From Sphingomonadaceae bacterium (GTDB taxonomy: Bacteria; Pseudomonadota; Alphaproteobacteria; Sphingomonadales; Sphingomonadaceae): DNA of 64,000 bases. Where the stretch lies: assembly GCA_947451145.1 (NCBI GenBank), contig CANFXW010000008.1:1-64000 (forward strand), read 5' to 3'. The translations under genes and the position numbers were made by a program. The first letter of the stretch is position 1; each line of letters begins with the position of its first letter. Shown here piece after piece: positions 22,805-33,320 of the stretch. The notes beneath the pieces were generated by a model. That model searched no databases, had not been told where the DNA came from, and saw nothing but the letters and a program-made list of their open reading frames with translations.

Positions 22805-23581
22805 ATGAAGCTGTTTGTCCAGGCCACGCTCGATTACGATCTGGCCGAAACCAGCAACCTGCTGCTCCAGCTGGAAGCCGCGAGCCTGCCCGGGCAGGTG
22901 ATCAGCCAGCCGCGCCTGACGCTGTCAGAAACCGCGCATGTGGCCCGCGTCGCCGGGCACAGCGCGGTTGGCGAGCGGATCTGGCTGCGCGTGCTGGGGC
23001 GGCTGACTGTCGATTATCAGGCCGTAGTTGAGGTTACGCGCGGCACCGCCGATCTGGCGAGCTTGCCTGCGGCCGAACTGCACGAGCTGCCCGCTGACGC
23101 GATCGAATACCTGCTGCCTTCGCGCTATTGCCAGAGCGACCAGTTCACCAACTTCGTCGATGCGCAGTTCGCGGGGCTGACGGGCGGGGCCTTGGTGGCG
23201 GCTATCCGCGACTGGATCGAGGCGAAGTTTGCCTATGTTCCGGGCTCCAGCACCTCCGAGACCACTGCGCTGGAAAGTTTTGTGCGGCGTGAGGGGATTT
23301 GCCGGGATTATGCCCATGTGCTGATTGCACTGGTCCGCGCCTGCGGCATCCCGGCGCGCTTCGCCAGCGTCTATGCGCTCGGCGTAACCCCACAGGATTT
23401 CCACGCCGTCGCCGAAGTGTTTGTCGGCGGCGAGTGGCATCCGGTTGATCCCACCGGCATGGCAAAGGCTGGGGAAATGGCGATCATCGGCGTTGGGCGC
23501 GATGCCGCCGATGTCTCGTTCCTGACAGCCTATGGTTTCGCCGAACTGGTGGCGCTCTCGGTGGCGGTGACTGCGCTTTAG
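22805..23581 (+). CDS. Transglutaminase family protein
   Basis: EGICRDYAHVLIALVRACGIPARFASVY and DFHAVAEVFVGGEWHPVDPTG; starts immediately after the tyrA stop. Confidence 0.9.
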   Translation: MKLFVQATLDYDLAETSNLLLQLEAASLPGQVISQPRLTLSETAHVARVAGHSAVGERIWLRVLGRLTVDYQAVVEVTRGTADLASLPAAELHELPADAIEYLLPSRYCQSDQFTNFVDAQFAGLTGGALVAAIRDWIEAKFAYVPGSSTSETTALESFVRREGICRDYAHVLIALVRACGIPARFASVYALGVTPQDFHAVAEVFVGGEWHPVDPTGMAKAGEMAIIGVGRDAADVSFLTAYGFAELVALSVAVTAL

Positions 23582-24834
23582 CTCAGCAGGAAGACGGCAG
23601 CGACCAGGCCCATCACTGCCGTTGACAGCCAGCCACCAAAAGCCAGCCAGTTCGATATCGTCATCTCGCCCATCACCTTGGGATTGCGGGCGATCAGCAT
23701 GGTTACCACCATCAGCGGCGGGGCGAGCAGGCCGTTGACTGCGGCGGCCCAGTACAGCGCCTTCATCGGGTCGATGCCGAGGAGATTGAGGGCAATTCCG
23801 CCGAGCGTTGCCACCGCGATCACGCCATAGAACGCCTTGGCCTCGCGCGGTTTGCGCTCAAGTCCTTCGACCCAGCCGAATGTCTCGCTCACCGCATAGG
23901 CGGCAGAACCGGCGAGGATCGGCACGGCGAGCAGTCCGGTGCCGATGATGCCCAGCGCGAACAGGCCAAAGGCCAGGTTTCCGGCGATGGGTCGCAGCGC
24001 CTGCGCGGCCTGACCCGCGGTTTCGATATGGGTGATGCCATGGGCGTGCAGCGTCGCTGCGGTCGCCACAACGATGAACAGCGCGGTGATGTGGCTGAAT
24101 GCCATGCCAACCATTGTATCGGTGCGAATGCGCTTTAGCTCTGGCCCGGCATTGCGCGGGCTGACCATCAGCGGCTTTACATGGCGGCGGTGCTGTTCCT
24201 CCACCTCTTGTCCGGCCTGCCAGAAGAACAGGTAGGGGCTGATTGTCGTCCCGAAAATTGCCACCAGCGCCATGGCGTGCGGCTTATCAAAGGTGAAGCT
24301 GGGGATCAGCACGCCGCGCGCTGCCTCGGCCAAAGGCACGTGGCTGACGAAGACCACTCCGACATAGGCAAACAGCGAAAGCGTTGTCCACTTCAGCACC
24401 CGGGCATAGTTCTTGTAGGGCACCAGTACTTCGATCAGCACCGATATCACCCCAAAGCCAACCACATAGGCCATCTGGGGGCCGGGCAGCAGCAGGCCAA
24501 GCGATTCCGCCATCGCGCCAAGGTCTGCGCCAAGGTTGATCACATTTGCCACCAGCAGCAGTACGACGACGACTTGTAGCAGCGCGCGCGGGTAGTGCTG
24601 GCGCAGGTTCTGGGCGATGCCCTTGCCGGTTACCGCGCCGATGCGGGCGCAGACCTCCTGAATGGCGGCCAGCAGCGGGTATCCGAACAGCATCGTCCAG
24701 GCGAGGCCATAGCCGAACTGCGCGCCAACCTGGCTGTAGGTGCCAACGCCCGATGGATCGTCGTCTGCCGCGCCGGTGACCAGGCCAGGGCCGAGCACCG
24801 AAAGGAGTGGCCGCTTCTCGATCTCTTCAGTCAT
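23578..24834 (-). CDS. Nramp-type divalent metal transporter
   Basis: LGPGLVTGAADDDPSGVGTYSQVGAQFGYGLAWTMLFGYPLLAAIQEV. Confidence 0.9.
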   Translation of the reverse strand: MTEEIEKRPLLSVLGPGLVTGAADDDPSGVGTYSQVGAQFGYGLAWTMLFGYPLLAAIQEVCARIGAVTGKGIAQNLRQHYPRALLQVVVVLLLVANVINLGADLGAMAESLGLLLPGPQMAYVVGFGVISVLIEVLVPYKNYARVLKWTTLSLFAYVGVVFVSHVPLAEAARGVLIPSFTFDKPHAMALVAIFGTTISPYLFFWQAGQEVEEQHRRHVKPLMVSPRNAGPELKRIRTDTMVGMAFSHITALFIVVATAATLHAHGITHIETAGQAAQALRPIAGNLAFGLFALGIIGTGLLAVPILAGSAAYAVSETFGWVEGLERKPREAKAFYGVIAVATLGGIALNLLGIDPMKALYWAAAVNGLLAPPLMVVTMLIARNPKVMGEMTISNWLAFGGWLSTAVMGLVAAVFLLS

Positions 24835-25538
24835 GCTGCATTGCTCTCGTTCAGGGCATTGATCGCAGCATGAACCCGTAGCTCGGCCTCATCGCGGGGC
24901 AGGCCGGGGGGGATTGTTTCGCCAAACCGGTAAGTAATCGTACCGCCGCGCTTCCACCGCCCGCGGAACAGCGGGCCGCTATCAACCGCGAAGGGCACGA
25001 CGGGCAGGTTGAGCAGCTTGTAGAGCCCGGCAAAGCCTGCCTGCAACTTGGGCTGTTCGCCATGCGGCACGCGCGTGCCCTCTGGAAAGATCACCAGCGG
25101 CCTGCCGGCAGAGGAGAATTTCAGTGCCTCGGTGCGCATGATCCGCAAGGCCTTGGCGCCTTGGTCGCGCTCGACGGCAACCAGCCCGTAACGGCGGCCA
25201 ACGGCTCCCCACAGCGGGATACGGAGAAGCTCTGCCTTGGCGAAGGGCACAGGCATGTCCAGCAGTACGGGCAGATCGATCGCCTCGAACATCGATTCGT
25301 GTTTGCCGGCCACGAGCACTGCGCCCGCCGGAACCTCGCCCTCAATGTTCACCGTGATGCCGATAACATGCTTGGCGAGGAAGCGGTGCCAGTGCGCCCA
25401 GCGGTCGCCCAGATAGACCGACCAGCGATTGCCAACCAATGGCGTAGCGAGCGAAAGCAAGGCGAGAATGACCGTGCCGCCGACGAAAGCGCTATGGAAC
25501 ACAAGACTGCGCAAAACGTCAGCAATACGAAGGGCCAT
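24831..25538 (-). CDS. plsC: 1-acyl-sn-glycerol-3-phosphate acyltransferase
   Basis: AGKHESMFEAIDLP (H-x4-D-like), VIFPEGTRVPHGE. Confidence 0.9.
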   Translation of the reverse strand: MALRIADVLRSLVFHSAFVGGTVILALLSLATPLVGNRWSVYLGDRWAHWHRFLAKHVIGITVNIEGEVPAGAVLVAGKHESMFEAIDLPVLLDMPVPFAKAELLRIPLWGAVGRRYGLVAVERDQGAKALRIMRTEALKFSSAGRPLVIFPEGTRVPHGEQPKLQAGFAGLYKLLNLPVVPFAVDSGPLFRGRWKRGGTITYRFGETIPPGLPRDEAELRVHAAINALNESNAA

Positions 25539-26065
25539 CAGCTGCCACCCAGTCCCAGCGAGCGGGCCAGCAGCTTGTGGTATTCCAGCACGAGAATCTC
25601 AAAACTGGGCCGCGAAGGGACGGCATCGGTGACGATCACCAGATCGACCGGAGCAACCCGCGCCAGCTCCAGCGCGGCGCGGCGCATGTGCCAGTCGCTG
25701 GTAACCAGCCGCACTGTCCGGACCCGCTTTGCCGCCAGCCAGAAGGCTGCCTCGCTGGCATTGCTGATCGTATCGGTCGATTTGTAATCCAGCGTCACGC
25801 AGCAGGCCATCAGGCCGCCCGAGACATGGTATTCGGCAGCGAATTCCCCAGGGCGGACTTTCTTGTCGACGCCGGATACGAACAGCTTGGGTGCAGTGCC
25901 AGCCTCCAGAATATCGATGGCGCGGGCGATGCGGTTTTCTCCGCCGGTGAGCACCACCACTGCGTCGGTCTGCCGGTCATCGGGGGCAGGGCTTGGCATG
26001 AAGAAGACGAACGCCAGGAAGCCGAACAAATAGGCAAGAATGATCATCGCGCCCAGACGCACCAT
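25538..26065 (-). CDS. YdcF family protein
   Basis: APDDRQTDAVVVLTGGENRIARAIDIL; internal start at 26065 because the upstream ORF extension overlaps ftsX. Confidence 0.87.
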   Translation of the reverse strand: MVRLGAMIILAYLFGFLAFVFFMPSPAPDDRQTDAVVVLTGGENRIARAIDILEAGTAPKLFVSGVDKKVRPGEFAAEYHVSGGLMACCVTLDYKSTDTISNASEAAFWLAAKRVRTVRLVTSDWHMRRAALELARVAPVDLVIVTDAVPSRPSFEILVLEYHKLLARSLGLGGS

Positions 26066-26070
26066 CCGGT

Positions 26071-26994
26071 TCACAGCATTCGCTCCAGCGCGCGCAGCAC
26101 GGTCCAGCGCGCAGTTGCCGTGGCGAGCGCGATGCCGAGCAGCGGCACTGCGGCGACGATCAGCCAGTCGAGCCAGCCCAGCGTTCCGCCCGCCGCCATA
26201 CCGGAGCCTAATCCGGCAAAACGCCTGCCGATCAGCACAACCACGGTGATTGCCGCAGCCAATCCGGCCACGCCGCCCTCGGCCGCTGCCAGCGCCGTAG
26301 AGCGCTGGAATATCCGGGCGATCTGCTGATCGGTGCCGCCGAGCAGGTGGACGATCTCGATAGTCTCGCGGTTTGATCCCAGCGCAGTGCGGGTGGCGAG
26401 CAACACGGCAGATGCCGTCGCCAGCCCCAGCAGCAGCACCAGAGCCAGCGCCAGCCACTGCAACGAGGCAATCGCGCCGAACACCGGTGCCAGCCAGCTC
26501 GACTGGGCATCGACCCGGGCCGAGGGGATTTTGGCGCGCAGGGCATTGCGGATCGCGGTCAGGCGATCCGGGGTGATTTTGCCATCCAGCCGGGCATCGA
26601 CCATGGCGGGAACCGGAACATCGGCCTCGTCAATATCTCCGCCGAGCCATGGCTCGACCAGCGCATCAACCTCGGCCTGCGGCACCGCCGCAACATGGCT
26701 GATGCCGGGCATTGCACTCAGTATCTGCGCGGCCTGTTTGGCCTGTGCATTGCGCACCTCGGGCCGGGCTTCGACCAGCTGGACGGTGATGCCGCCGGAA
26801 AGTTCGTTTGCCGCAGATCGCGCGACATTGCGCAGCGCCAGGCCTCCCGCGACCGCTATCACCATCAGCATGACCATGATTGCGATCACCCAGGGGATCG
26901 GCCCTGCCATGCGCGCCTGCGGCAGCAGCTCTGCTTGCGTCGCACCGCTCATTGATCGCCCGCCGACCGGGAAGAGTTTGAGTGGCCGCTTCAT
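26071..26994 (-). CDS. ftsX: Cell division ABC transporter permease FtsX
   Basis: FtsX-like permease of about 307 aa, 4-bp overlap with ftsE. Confidence 0.88.
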   Translation of the reverse strand: MKRPLKLFPVGGRSMSGATQAELLPQARMAGPIPWVIAIMVMLMVIAVAGGLALRNVARSAANELSGGITVQLVEARPEVRNAQAKQAAQILSAMPGISHVAAVPQAEVDALVEPWLGGDIDEADVPVPAMVDARLDGKITPDRLTAIRNALRAKIPSARVDAQSSWLAPVFGAIASLQWLALALVLLLGLATASAVLLATRTALGSNRETIEIVHLLGGTDQQIARIFQRSTALAAAEGGVAGLAAAITVVVLIGRRFAGLGSGMAAGGTLGWLDWLIVAAVPLLGIALATATARWTVLRALERML

Positions 26995-27734
26995 GACGGG
27001 TTGCCCGCAGGACCAGCACCAGACCTGCGCGGTGGATACTTCAGCGCGCCGGTAGGATCGGAAAGCCGCCCCTTGTCGAGCCGCATGATCAGGCTGTCTG
27101 GTACCTTCTTGAGCAAATGGACGTCGTGGGTTGCCACTACCACCGTCGTGCCGAGCCGGTTGAGCGCCTCGAACAGACGCAGCAGCTTGACCGCCATATC
27201 GGGATCGACGTTACCGGTCGGCTCGTCGGCAACCAGCAGCTGTGGACGCCCGATCACCGCGCGGGCAATGGCGACGCGCTGCTGCTCCCCGCCCGAAAGC
27301 GTGGCGGGACGGGCGGCCATGCGGTCAGCCAGGCCCACCCATTCGAGCATGTCGGCCACCGGCTTGGCGATCTCGCTTTCGGCGAACCCGGCGACACGCA
27401 AGGGCAGGGCGACGTTATCGAACGCCGAGAGGTGCGAGACCAGCCGGAACTCCTGAAACACCACCCCCAGCCGCCGCCGCAAGGCAGGCAGCTTTTCGCG
27501 TGGCATGGTGATGGCATCGGTGCCGAAGATGCGGATGCCGCCCCGCGATGGCCGCTGCGAGAGATAGAGCAGCTTCAGCAACGAGGTTTTGCCAGCGCCC
27601 GATGCGCCGGTGAGGAAATAGAAACTGCCGGGATAGAGCGTAAATGAAACGTCGCTCAGCACCTCACGCTCGGTGCCATAGCGCAGCCCGACGTTGTCAA
27701 ACTGGACAATCTCGCCGCTGCCGGACGTATTCAT
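26991..27734 (-). CDS. ftsE: Cell division ATP-binding protein FtsE
   Basis: TGASGAGKTSLLKLLYLSQRPSRG, LSGGEQQRVAIARA, VADEPTGNVD. Confidence 0.94.
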   Translation of the reverse strand: MNTSGSGEIVQFDNVGLRYGTEREVLSDVSFTLYPGSFYFLTGASGAGKTSLLKLLYLSQRPSRGGIRIFGTDAITMPREKLPALRRRLGVVFQEFRLVSHLSAFDNVALPLRVAGFAESEIAKPVADMLEWVGLADRMAARPATLSGGEQQRVAIARAVIGRPQLLVADEPTGNVDPDMAVKLLRLFEALNRLGTTVVVATHDVHLLKKVPDSLIMRLDKGRLSDPTGALKYPPRRSGAGPAGNPS

Positions 27735-27893
27735 TTCAGCACTGTTCCGATCACCGCGGCGCGGATCCTAATGAGGTTGAGAGGCCTATAGCGGCGATCC
27801 CATGTGGAAAAAAGGGGCACAGGTGCTCTCATCACCCGTGAAACGCCGGTCTGCCCCTTGAATCCCAAGGCCGCACCATGCTTTAGCGTACAA

Positions 27894-28712
27894 ATGATTA
27901 TCAGCTGCCCGGCCTGCAAGACCCGCTATGTCGTGCCAGACAGCGCCGTTGGCGTTGACGGCCGGACCGTGCGCTGCGCCAAGTGCCGCCACAGCTGGTT
28001 CCAGGAAGGGCCTGCGCTGGCTGTACCGACCGCTGCGGCACCTGTTCCACCGCCGCCCGGGCCGCCGCCTGCGCCTGCTCCCGAGCCGGCGCAGGAACCG
28101 AGCTCGCCGCCCGTTGTGCAGCCGGAAGAAGCGCCTCAGGCCGAAACCTTTGTCGAGCCTGAATCCCCGCCGCCGCTCGTCGAATCATCGCCTGCGCGCA
28201 AAGTCTCGGCGAGGTACGACGATACCGAGAGCGCCTATGATTATTCGCGCTCCAGTTTCGAACACGAACCGCCATTCCGTCCGCGCCGGAACTGGGTCAA
28301 GATTTCCACCTATGCTGCGGTGATCTTCGCCGCGCTGGTGCTGGCCGCTGCTGCTGCCGTCTACAAATTCGGCCTGCCCGACTGGATGCCGTTCTCCAGC
28401 CAGACCTTTGCCGAAGGCCAGGCGGATCTGCAGCTCGATTTCCCGCCAAACCGGCTCGATCGCCGCACCTTGCCCAATGGGACCGAGTTCTTTGGCGTGA
28501 GCGGCAAGGTCACCAACGTCGGCAAACAGCGCCGCACCGTGCCGCCGATCCTTGTCGTCCTGCGCGATGACCGCGAACGGATCGTCTATTCGCTTGAGGT
28601 AACCGCGCCGGTGCGCCAGCTGAACCCCGGCGAAAGCGAGACGATCAACGAGGCCGTGCTTGATGTTCCCAAGACGGCCAAAGTGGCTGAAGTGGGCTGG
28701 AAGCCGGGCTGA
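27894..28712 (+). CDS. MJ0042-type zinc-ribbon protein with TM segment
   Basis: [37 protein letters not shown], Pro-rich linker, C-terminal DUF3426-like domain. Confidence 0.88.
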   Translation: MIISCPACKTRYVVPDSAVGVDGRTVRCAKCRHSWFQEGPALAVPTAAAPVPPPPGPPPAPAPEPAQEPSSPPVVQPEEAPQAETFVEPESPPPLVESSPARKVSARYDDTESAYDYSRSSFEHEPPFRPRRNWVKISTYAAVIFAALVLAAAAAVYKFGLPDWMPFSSQTFAEGQADLQLDFPPNRLDRRTLPNGTEFFGVSGKVTNVGKQRRTVPPILVVLRDDRERIVYSLEVTAPVRQLNPGESETINEAVLDVPKTAKVAEVGWKPG

Positions 28713-28831
28713 TTGCCCAACAGTCTAACATCGCGCATATCACCGCTTGCCCCCCGCGCACCCATTTGCTAGGGGCGCGCTCCTACCCCCCTGGAGCGGC
28801 CGGTTTTGATCTGCGCAGCTCCATTGATTTA

Positions 28832-28918
28832 GCGGTCATGGCGGAATTGGTAGACGCGCAACGTTGAGGTCGTTGTGGGCGAAAGCCCGTGGAAGTTCGA
28901 GTCTTCTTGACCGCACCA
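28832..28918 (+). tRNA. tRNA-Leu (anticodon GAG)
   Basis: Acceptor stem GCGGTCA/TGACCGC, anticodon arm CAACG-TTGAGGT-CGTTG, long class II variable arm, T arm GTTCGAGTC, encoded CCA. Confidence 0.95.
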
Positions 28919-29190
28919 ATCAGTCCAGAAAAACCACCCCCTGAAGGGGCACCTCGCGGCTCACGCGCCATGAATGGCGCAGTTCTGCGGGTAATGGTGC
29001 GTGGGCTAATAGCTGGTGCAGTCAGAGACCGCCGCGATTGGTGCAACAAATGGCCGCAGAAAGCCCCGCGTCTCTGGCGCCTGATTGTTCTCGAGCATTG
29101 TTGCCTGACGGCGGGCAAAACGATTGCCGGGCCGCGCTCACGCTGCCATAGGCGCCGACCGCTTGCCGTTACTTCGAGGAAAACACACCC

Positions 29191-30513
29191 ATGCCGGCCA
29201 GCAACCCCTCCGCACGGGCCGTCGGCATCGATTTTGGCACGACCAATTCGGTCATCGCCATGGCTTCGGGCGACGGGAATGCCGAACTTGTCAAATTTGA
29301 CGCCCCCGGCGGCATCAGCTCGGTCTTCCGATCGGCGCTGTGCTTCTGGCAGGAAGATGCCGCATCTGGCGGGCTGGCCCATGAAGCGGGGCCATGGGCA
29401 ATCGCCGAATTTCTGGATTTTCCGCAAGGGTCGCGGTTCCTGCAGAGCTTCAAGTCGGTCGCCGCGAGCGGCAGTTTCGAGCATGCCAACCTGTTTGAAA
29501 AGCGGCTGCGCTTTGAGGAACTGGGACAAATCTTCCTGAAGCACCTGTTGGCCCATGGAGAGTCAGCATTGCGCAATTTGCCAGAGCGCATCGTGGTCGG
29601 GCGCCCGGTGCGCTACGTCGGTGCGCAGCCCGATCCGGCACTGGCTCGCCAGCGGTACGATGCGATGTTTGCGCTGCTCGGCCGGGAAATCCACTATGTC
29701 TACGAGCCGCTTGGCGCGGCTTACGGGTTTGCGGCTGGCCTGTCCGATCCAGCCACGCTGCTGGTTGCGGATTTCGGTGGCGGGACCAGCGATTTTTCAA
29801 TTGTGCGGGTCGGCCCGCCAGGCGCGGCGCGGCGCTGCATGCCACTGGGCTCGGCCGGTATTGGCATTGCCGGCGACCGATTTGACAGCCGGATCATGGA
29901 CCAACTGGTGCTGCCTCTGCTCGGCAAAGGCGGCACCTACAACTCGTTCGGCAAGGTATTGGACATTCCGGCCGGCCATTTTGCCGATTTCGGCGATTGG
30001 TCGCGCCTTGCTTTGATGCGCAACCGCCGCACGCTTGCGCAATTGGCGCAGTTGGAACGCAGCGCCACCGATCCCGCCGCAATAGCGCGGATGATCGCCG
30101 TGGTTGAAAACGAGCTCGGCTATGCACTCTATGAAACCGTGGGCCAGCTGAAGCGCGCGTTATCAAGCGAAGCTCATGGCCACTTCCACTTCGAAGGTCC
30201 CGGTCTGGTAATCGATGCCGAGGTCAGCCGCGGCGATTTCGAAAGATGGATCGCGCCGGACTTGCACCGGATCGGTGAAACTCTCGACGCGGCGCTGGCC
30301 AGTGCCAGACTGGATGCCAGCCAGATCGATCAGGTTTTCCTGACGGGCGGTTCGTCGCTAATCCCCGCCGTGCGGCGTGTGTTTGAACAGCGGTTCGGAT
30401 CGGACAGGATTGCCAGCGGCAATGAAATGACCTCGATTGCCCATGGCCTGGCCCTGCTGGGCGAAGCCCCGGACCTTCACGATTGGATCGCGCAGGATCA
30501 GGAACAGGCATGA
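29191..30513 (+). CDS. Hsp70 family protein (YegD-like)
   Basis: AVGIDFGTTNSVIAMASGDG, VADFGGGTSDFSIVRVG, VFLTGGSSLIPAVRRVFEQRFG. Confidence 0.88.
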   Translation: MPASNPSARAVGIDFGTTNSVIAMASGDGNAELVKFDAPGGISSVFRSALCFWQEDAASGGLAHEAGPWAIAEFLDFPQGSRFLQSFKSVAASGSFEHANLFEKRLRFEELGQIFLKHLLAHGESALRNLPERIVVGRPVRYVGAQPDPALARQRYDAMFALLGREIHYVYEPLGAAYGFAAGLSDPATLLVADFGGGTSDFSIVRVGPPGAARRCMPLGSAGIGIAGDRFDSRIMDQLVLPLLGKGGTYNSFGKVLDIPAGHFADFGDWSRLALMRNRRTLAQLAQLERSATDPAAIARMIAVVENELGYALYETVGQLKRALSSEAHGHFHFEGPGLVIDAEVSRGDFERWIAPDLHRIGETLDAALASARLDASQIDQVFLTGGSSLIPAVRRVFEQRFGSDRIASGNEMTSIAHGLALLGEAPDLHDWIAQDQEQA

Positions 30514-30534
30514 GGGGCCGGAACAGCCGGGCCT

Positions 30535-30720
30535 TTAGTCCTCCTCGGGCTCGAGGCGGGCTCCATCAACAATTGAGTCTTGCCGTTGTTTGGTCAGGGC
30601 CGCGAGCCGCTTGTCTGCCTTGGTGCGGCCATGTTTAAGCCGATTGGCTTCCGACTTGTTGCTGTCCTCCGCGCGTTTCCTTGATTTGCGCGCTTGTCGC
30701 AGATTGATGAGGTCGCCCAT
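30535..30720 (-). CDS. DUF4169 family small protein
   Basis: MGDLINLRQARKSRKRAEDSNKSEANRLKHGRTKADKRLA; internal ATG at 30720. Confidence 0.75.
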   Translation of the reverse strand: MGDLINLRQARKSRKRAEDSNKSEANRLKHGRTKADKRLAALTKQRQDSIVDGARLEPEED

Positions 30721-30730
30721 TTGCAGCCGA

Positions 30731-31072
30731 TCAAAGACTTGCGACGATAATTTCGATAGCCAGCGGACCATCACCCGCGACGATCCCCAGCAGGTGATCG
30801 ACATTCGGGTGGGCGCCGGGGCGGTTGCGGGCATCGACTGTATGCTCGGCAAACACGAGCAGGCCATGCTCGGCTGCCTTGGCGTCCAGCGTGCCAAAGC
30901 ACTGCTTCAGGTATTGGTAGACTGCCAGTGAGCCCTGCTTGCCAGGCTCATTCTCTATGCTGGCTACCACAAGGCCCTTTGCGTCGATAAGATCTATGCG
31001 TTGCAGATCACTAACGGAGGGCAATTGCTGCAGGTTATCTTTGAACTTCGCACCTGGTTGAATCATCGCCAT
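30731..31072 (-). CDS. DUF2322-like protein
   Basis: FKDNLQQLPSVSDLQRIDLIDAKGLVVASIENEPGKQGSLAVYQYL...GLLVFAEHTVDARNRPGAHPN. Confidence 0.7.
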   Translation of the reverse strand: MAMIQPGAKFKDNLQQLPSVSDLQRIDLIDAKGLVVASIENEPGKQGSLAVYQYLKQCFGTLDAKAAEHGLLVFAEHTVDARNRPGAHPNVDHLLGIVAGDGPLAIEIIVASL

Positions 31073-31111
31073 TATTCCTTGAGTCGCTAGAACGCTTGCT
31101 GCCTCGCGGTA

Positions 31112-31504
31112 TCAAGCGAGAGTGAGATAGATTTCGGCCTCGATCATCCATTCCGCGCCCACTTTTCGCCATTTGGCGGTGTATATCCCCGAAGCCTGAT
31201 CGATCCCGGAGAGGGTGGTGCCGTGCCATTTGCCGTGTTCCAGCGCGATCGGTGCAATTGCCGAAACCTCGATCCGATCGGGGATGCGTGAATAGATCGT
31301 GCGATCGGAGCTCGCGAATTCGCGCTTCCATGTCTGAACCTGCGCCTTGCGGCCTGACAGCAGTGCGCTGTCCGTCCCGGCCACCAGCACGGCGTTGATG
31401 GTTAAGAACTGGCCGATTGCCGCAAGATCCGCATCCGCGATGGCACGGTTGAAGGCGGCGCGGCGCAAACGAATGGCAAGACCGGGGGATTCCATGTTGC
31501 CCAT
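31112..31504 (-). CDS. SnoaL/NTF2-like protein
   Basis: 130 aa NTF2-like pattern, RRAAFNRAIADADLAAIGQFLTINAVLVAGTDSALLSGRKAQVQTWK. Confidence 0.7.
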   Translation of the reverse strand: MGNMESPGLAIRLRRAAFNRAIADADLAAIGQFLTINAVLVAGTDSALLSGRKAQVQTWKREFASSDRTIYSRIPDRIEVSAIAPIALEHGKWHGTTLSGIDQASGIYTAKWRKVGAEWMIEAEIYLTLA

Positions 31505-31510
31505 CGCAAT

Positions 31511-31717
31511 TCAGTCCGCAGGCTTCAGTTTGACCCAGATATCAACCGGCGCGGCGAACTTGCCCGGCGCAGGCTTGCCAACATGGATGCGCTCGGCAAC
31601 CACCAGTTCCCCGGTGGCGAGGTTGAAGCTCGCCCATGGCTTGGGCATCCGGTTGAAAGTCATCTTCTGGATGGGGCGGCCGGTCGCCGCATTCATGATC
31701 GTTGCAATGATACTCAT
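31511..31717 (-). CDS. Hypothetical protein
   Basis: Short ORF collinear with the preceding gene; internal ATG. Confidence 0.45.
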   Translation of the reverse strand: MSIIATIMNAATGRPIQKMTFNRMPKPWASFNLATGELVVAERIHVGKPAPGKFAAPVDIWVKLKPAD

Positions 31718-31834
31718 TGGGCGGCCGCTAACCGGAATTTCCGCAAGCCGCCAGCCAGCCAAAGGTGAAATCGACAGTCTGGAGCCTGCCCGAAGTACGT
31801 TTGCGCGCGCGCACTATCCTGCTAGCCGCACCTG

Positions 31835-33133
31835 ATGGACCAGATGACAATCACCGATTGGGCACGGGGCGACATTTTCGGCCTCGACTTTCCTGCGCAT
31901 CCGGCAGCACTCAAATCCGGCGGGCCGGAATTTTTGACACGGGCCTTTCGCGCGAGCGGTTCCTTGGGGGCGGATAACCGCGTTGTCACGATCACCGGTC
32001 TCGACGAATGGATGTTGGGCGGCACCGGGGTTAAGGCGCTACTGTCGGTAGAGTACGAACGCGAGGTTCCGGGCCTCACACGAGAACTGTTCTTAAAATT
32101 CTCGCGCAATTTCGATGACAAGGTACGTGATAGCGGCAGTTATCATATGCCTTCCGAGGTGAGGCTGGCGAATTTGTCGCGTGCCCCCGGTTTTCCTGTC
32201 GCTGTGCCGCAATGCTACTTTGCCGATATCCAGCAGGACACGCTAACCGGCATCCTTATCACTGAACGCATTGCCTACGGCCAGGGCACTATCGAGCCGC
32301 ATCACCCGAAATGCATGGACCAGATCCTGCCCGATCCATTGACGCATTACAGCGCGCTGGTCACCAATCTGGCGCGACTTTCGGGCGCGCACAAGTCAGG
32401 CAGGTTTGGCGACGCGATAGAGCGCGATTTCGCGTTTGATCTCGAGATGATGATTGCGCGCCGCCCGCGTGTAGACCTGCCGGTACTGGCCAAACGGATA
32501 AACCGGCTTGCCGAATTCATCCTGCAATTTCCGCACCTGTTCCCTGCACACGTTGCCGACCGGGCTTTTCTGGAAGAGTTCTGCGCCGCAGCTCCGCTCG
32601 TGGCAGAACAACAGCAGGACATCCTGCGCTTCCTGCACAAACAGCCCGAGATGATTGCGCTCTGTCACATGAACGCGAACATCGACAATGCCTGGTTCTG
32701 GAGAGAACCGGGTGGTGCGCTGCGGTCCGGACTTATCGATTGGGGCAGTGTCGGGCAGATGTCTGTGGCCCAGTCGATCTGGGGCTGCCTTGGTGCGGCG
32801 GAGCCTGAAACGCATGATCGGCATCTTGAAGGCCTGCTGGATATCTTTGTCGCCCAATACGCAGCCGCTGGCGGTCCGAAGCTTGATCGCAGCGAACTGA
32901 CCCAGCATGTGGAGATGCACGTGATGCTGTCAGCCATGCACATGACAACGGCCCCACCAGCGATTTTACGCGAGGTGCCCGATCCCCATGTTGCCGTCGA
33001 CCGCTACGACCCCATTTTCACCGCGAATGAAACCGCTCGGGTGCAACTGAAAGTCACTATCGCGCTGTTGAACATGTGGTGCCGCCGTGATCTCGGTCGG
33101 CATCTGCGGGCGGATGCGGCCTGGCGGCGCTAG
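31835..33133 (+). CDS. Phosphotransferase (APH/ecdysteroid-kinase-like)
   Basis: 432 aa; kinase-like LTGILITERIAYGQGTIEP, LCHMNANIDNAWFW, LIDWGSVGQM. Confidence 0.72.
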   Translation: MDQMTITDWARGDIFGLDFPAHPAALKSGGPEFLTRAFRASGSLGADNRVVTITGLDEWMLGGTGVKALLSVEYEREVPGLTRELFLKFSRNFDDKVRDSGSYHMPSEVRLANLSRAPGFPVAVPQCYFADIQQDTLTGILITERIAYGQGTIEPHHPKCMDQILPDPLTHYSALVTNLARLSGAHKSGRFGDAIERDFAFDLEMMIARRPRVDLPVLAKRINRLAEFILQFPHLFPAHVADRAFLEEFCAAAPLVAEQQQDILRFLHKQPEMIALCHMNANIDNAWFWREPGGALRSGLIDWGSVGQMSVAQSIWGCLGAAEPETHDRHLEGLLDIFVAQYAAAGGPKLDRSELTQHVEMHVMLSAMHMTTAPPAILREVPDPHVAVDRYDPIFTANETARVQLKVTIALLNMWCRRDLGRHLRADAAWRR

Positions 33134-33320
33134 ATCCAAAGATATTCTATTCGAAGACATCAAATTTCGTGGGCGCCACCGCCGATCTGAACGAAAGTCC
33201 GCTTTCCTGATTTTTCATCACAAGAACTAACAACTGCGAAGCCAGCGGTATGCGCCTTGGGCGGACTGTTAGGTTTCTGGAAAAAGCAGATAGCTTGGAC
33301 GCGTGGAGCTTCTCCGCATG

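Noticed and set aside
28832-29190. tRNA-Leu as an integration site with a genomic island
   Set aside because: No integrase, no repeat of the tRNA 3' end noticed downstream, and the following genes look chromosomal.
28783-29556. 257-aa minus-strand ORF across tRNA-Leu and the Hsp70 gene
   Set aside because: Overlaps a well-folded tRNA and the N-terminus of the Hsp70-family gene; composition artefact.
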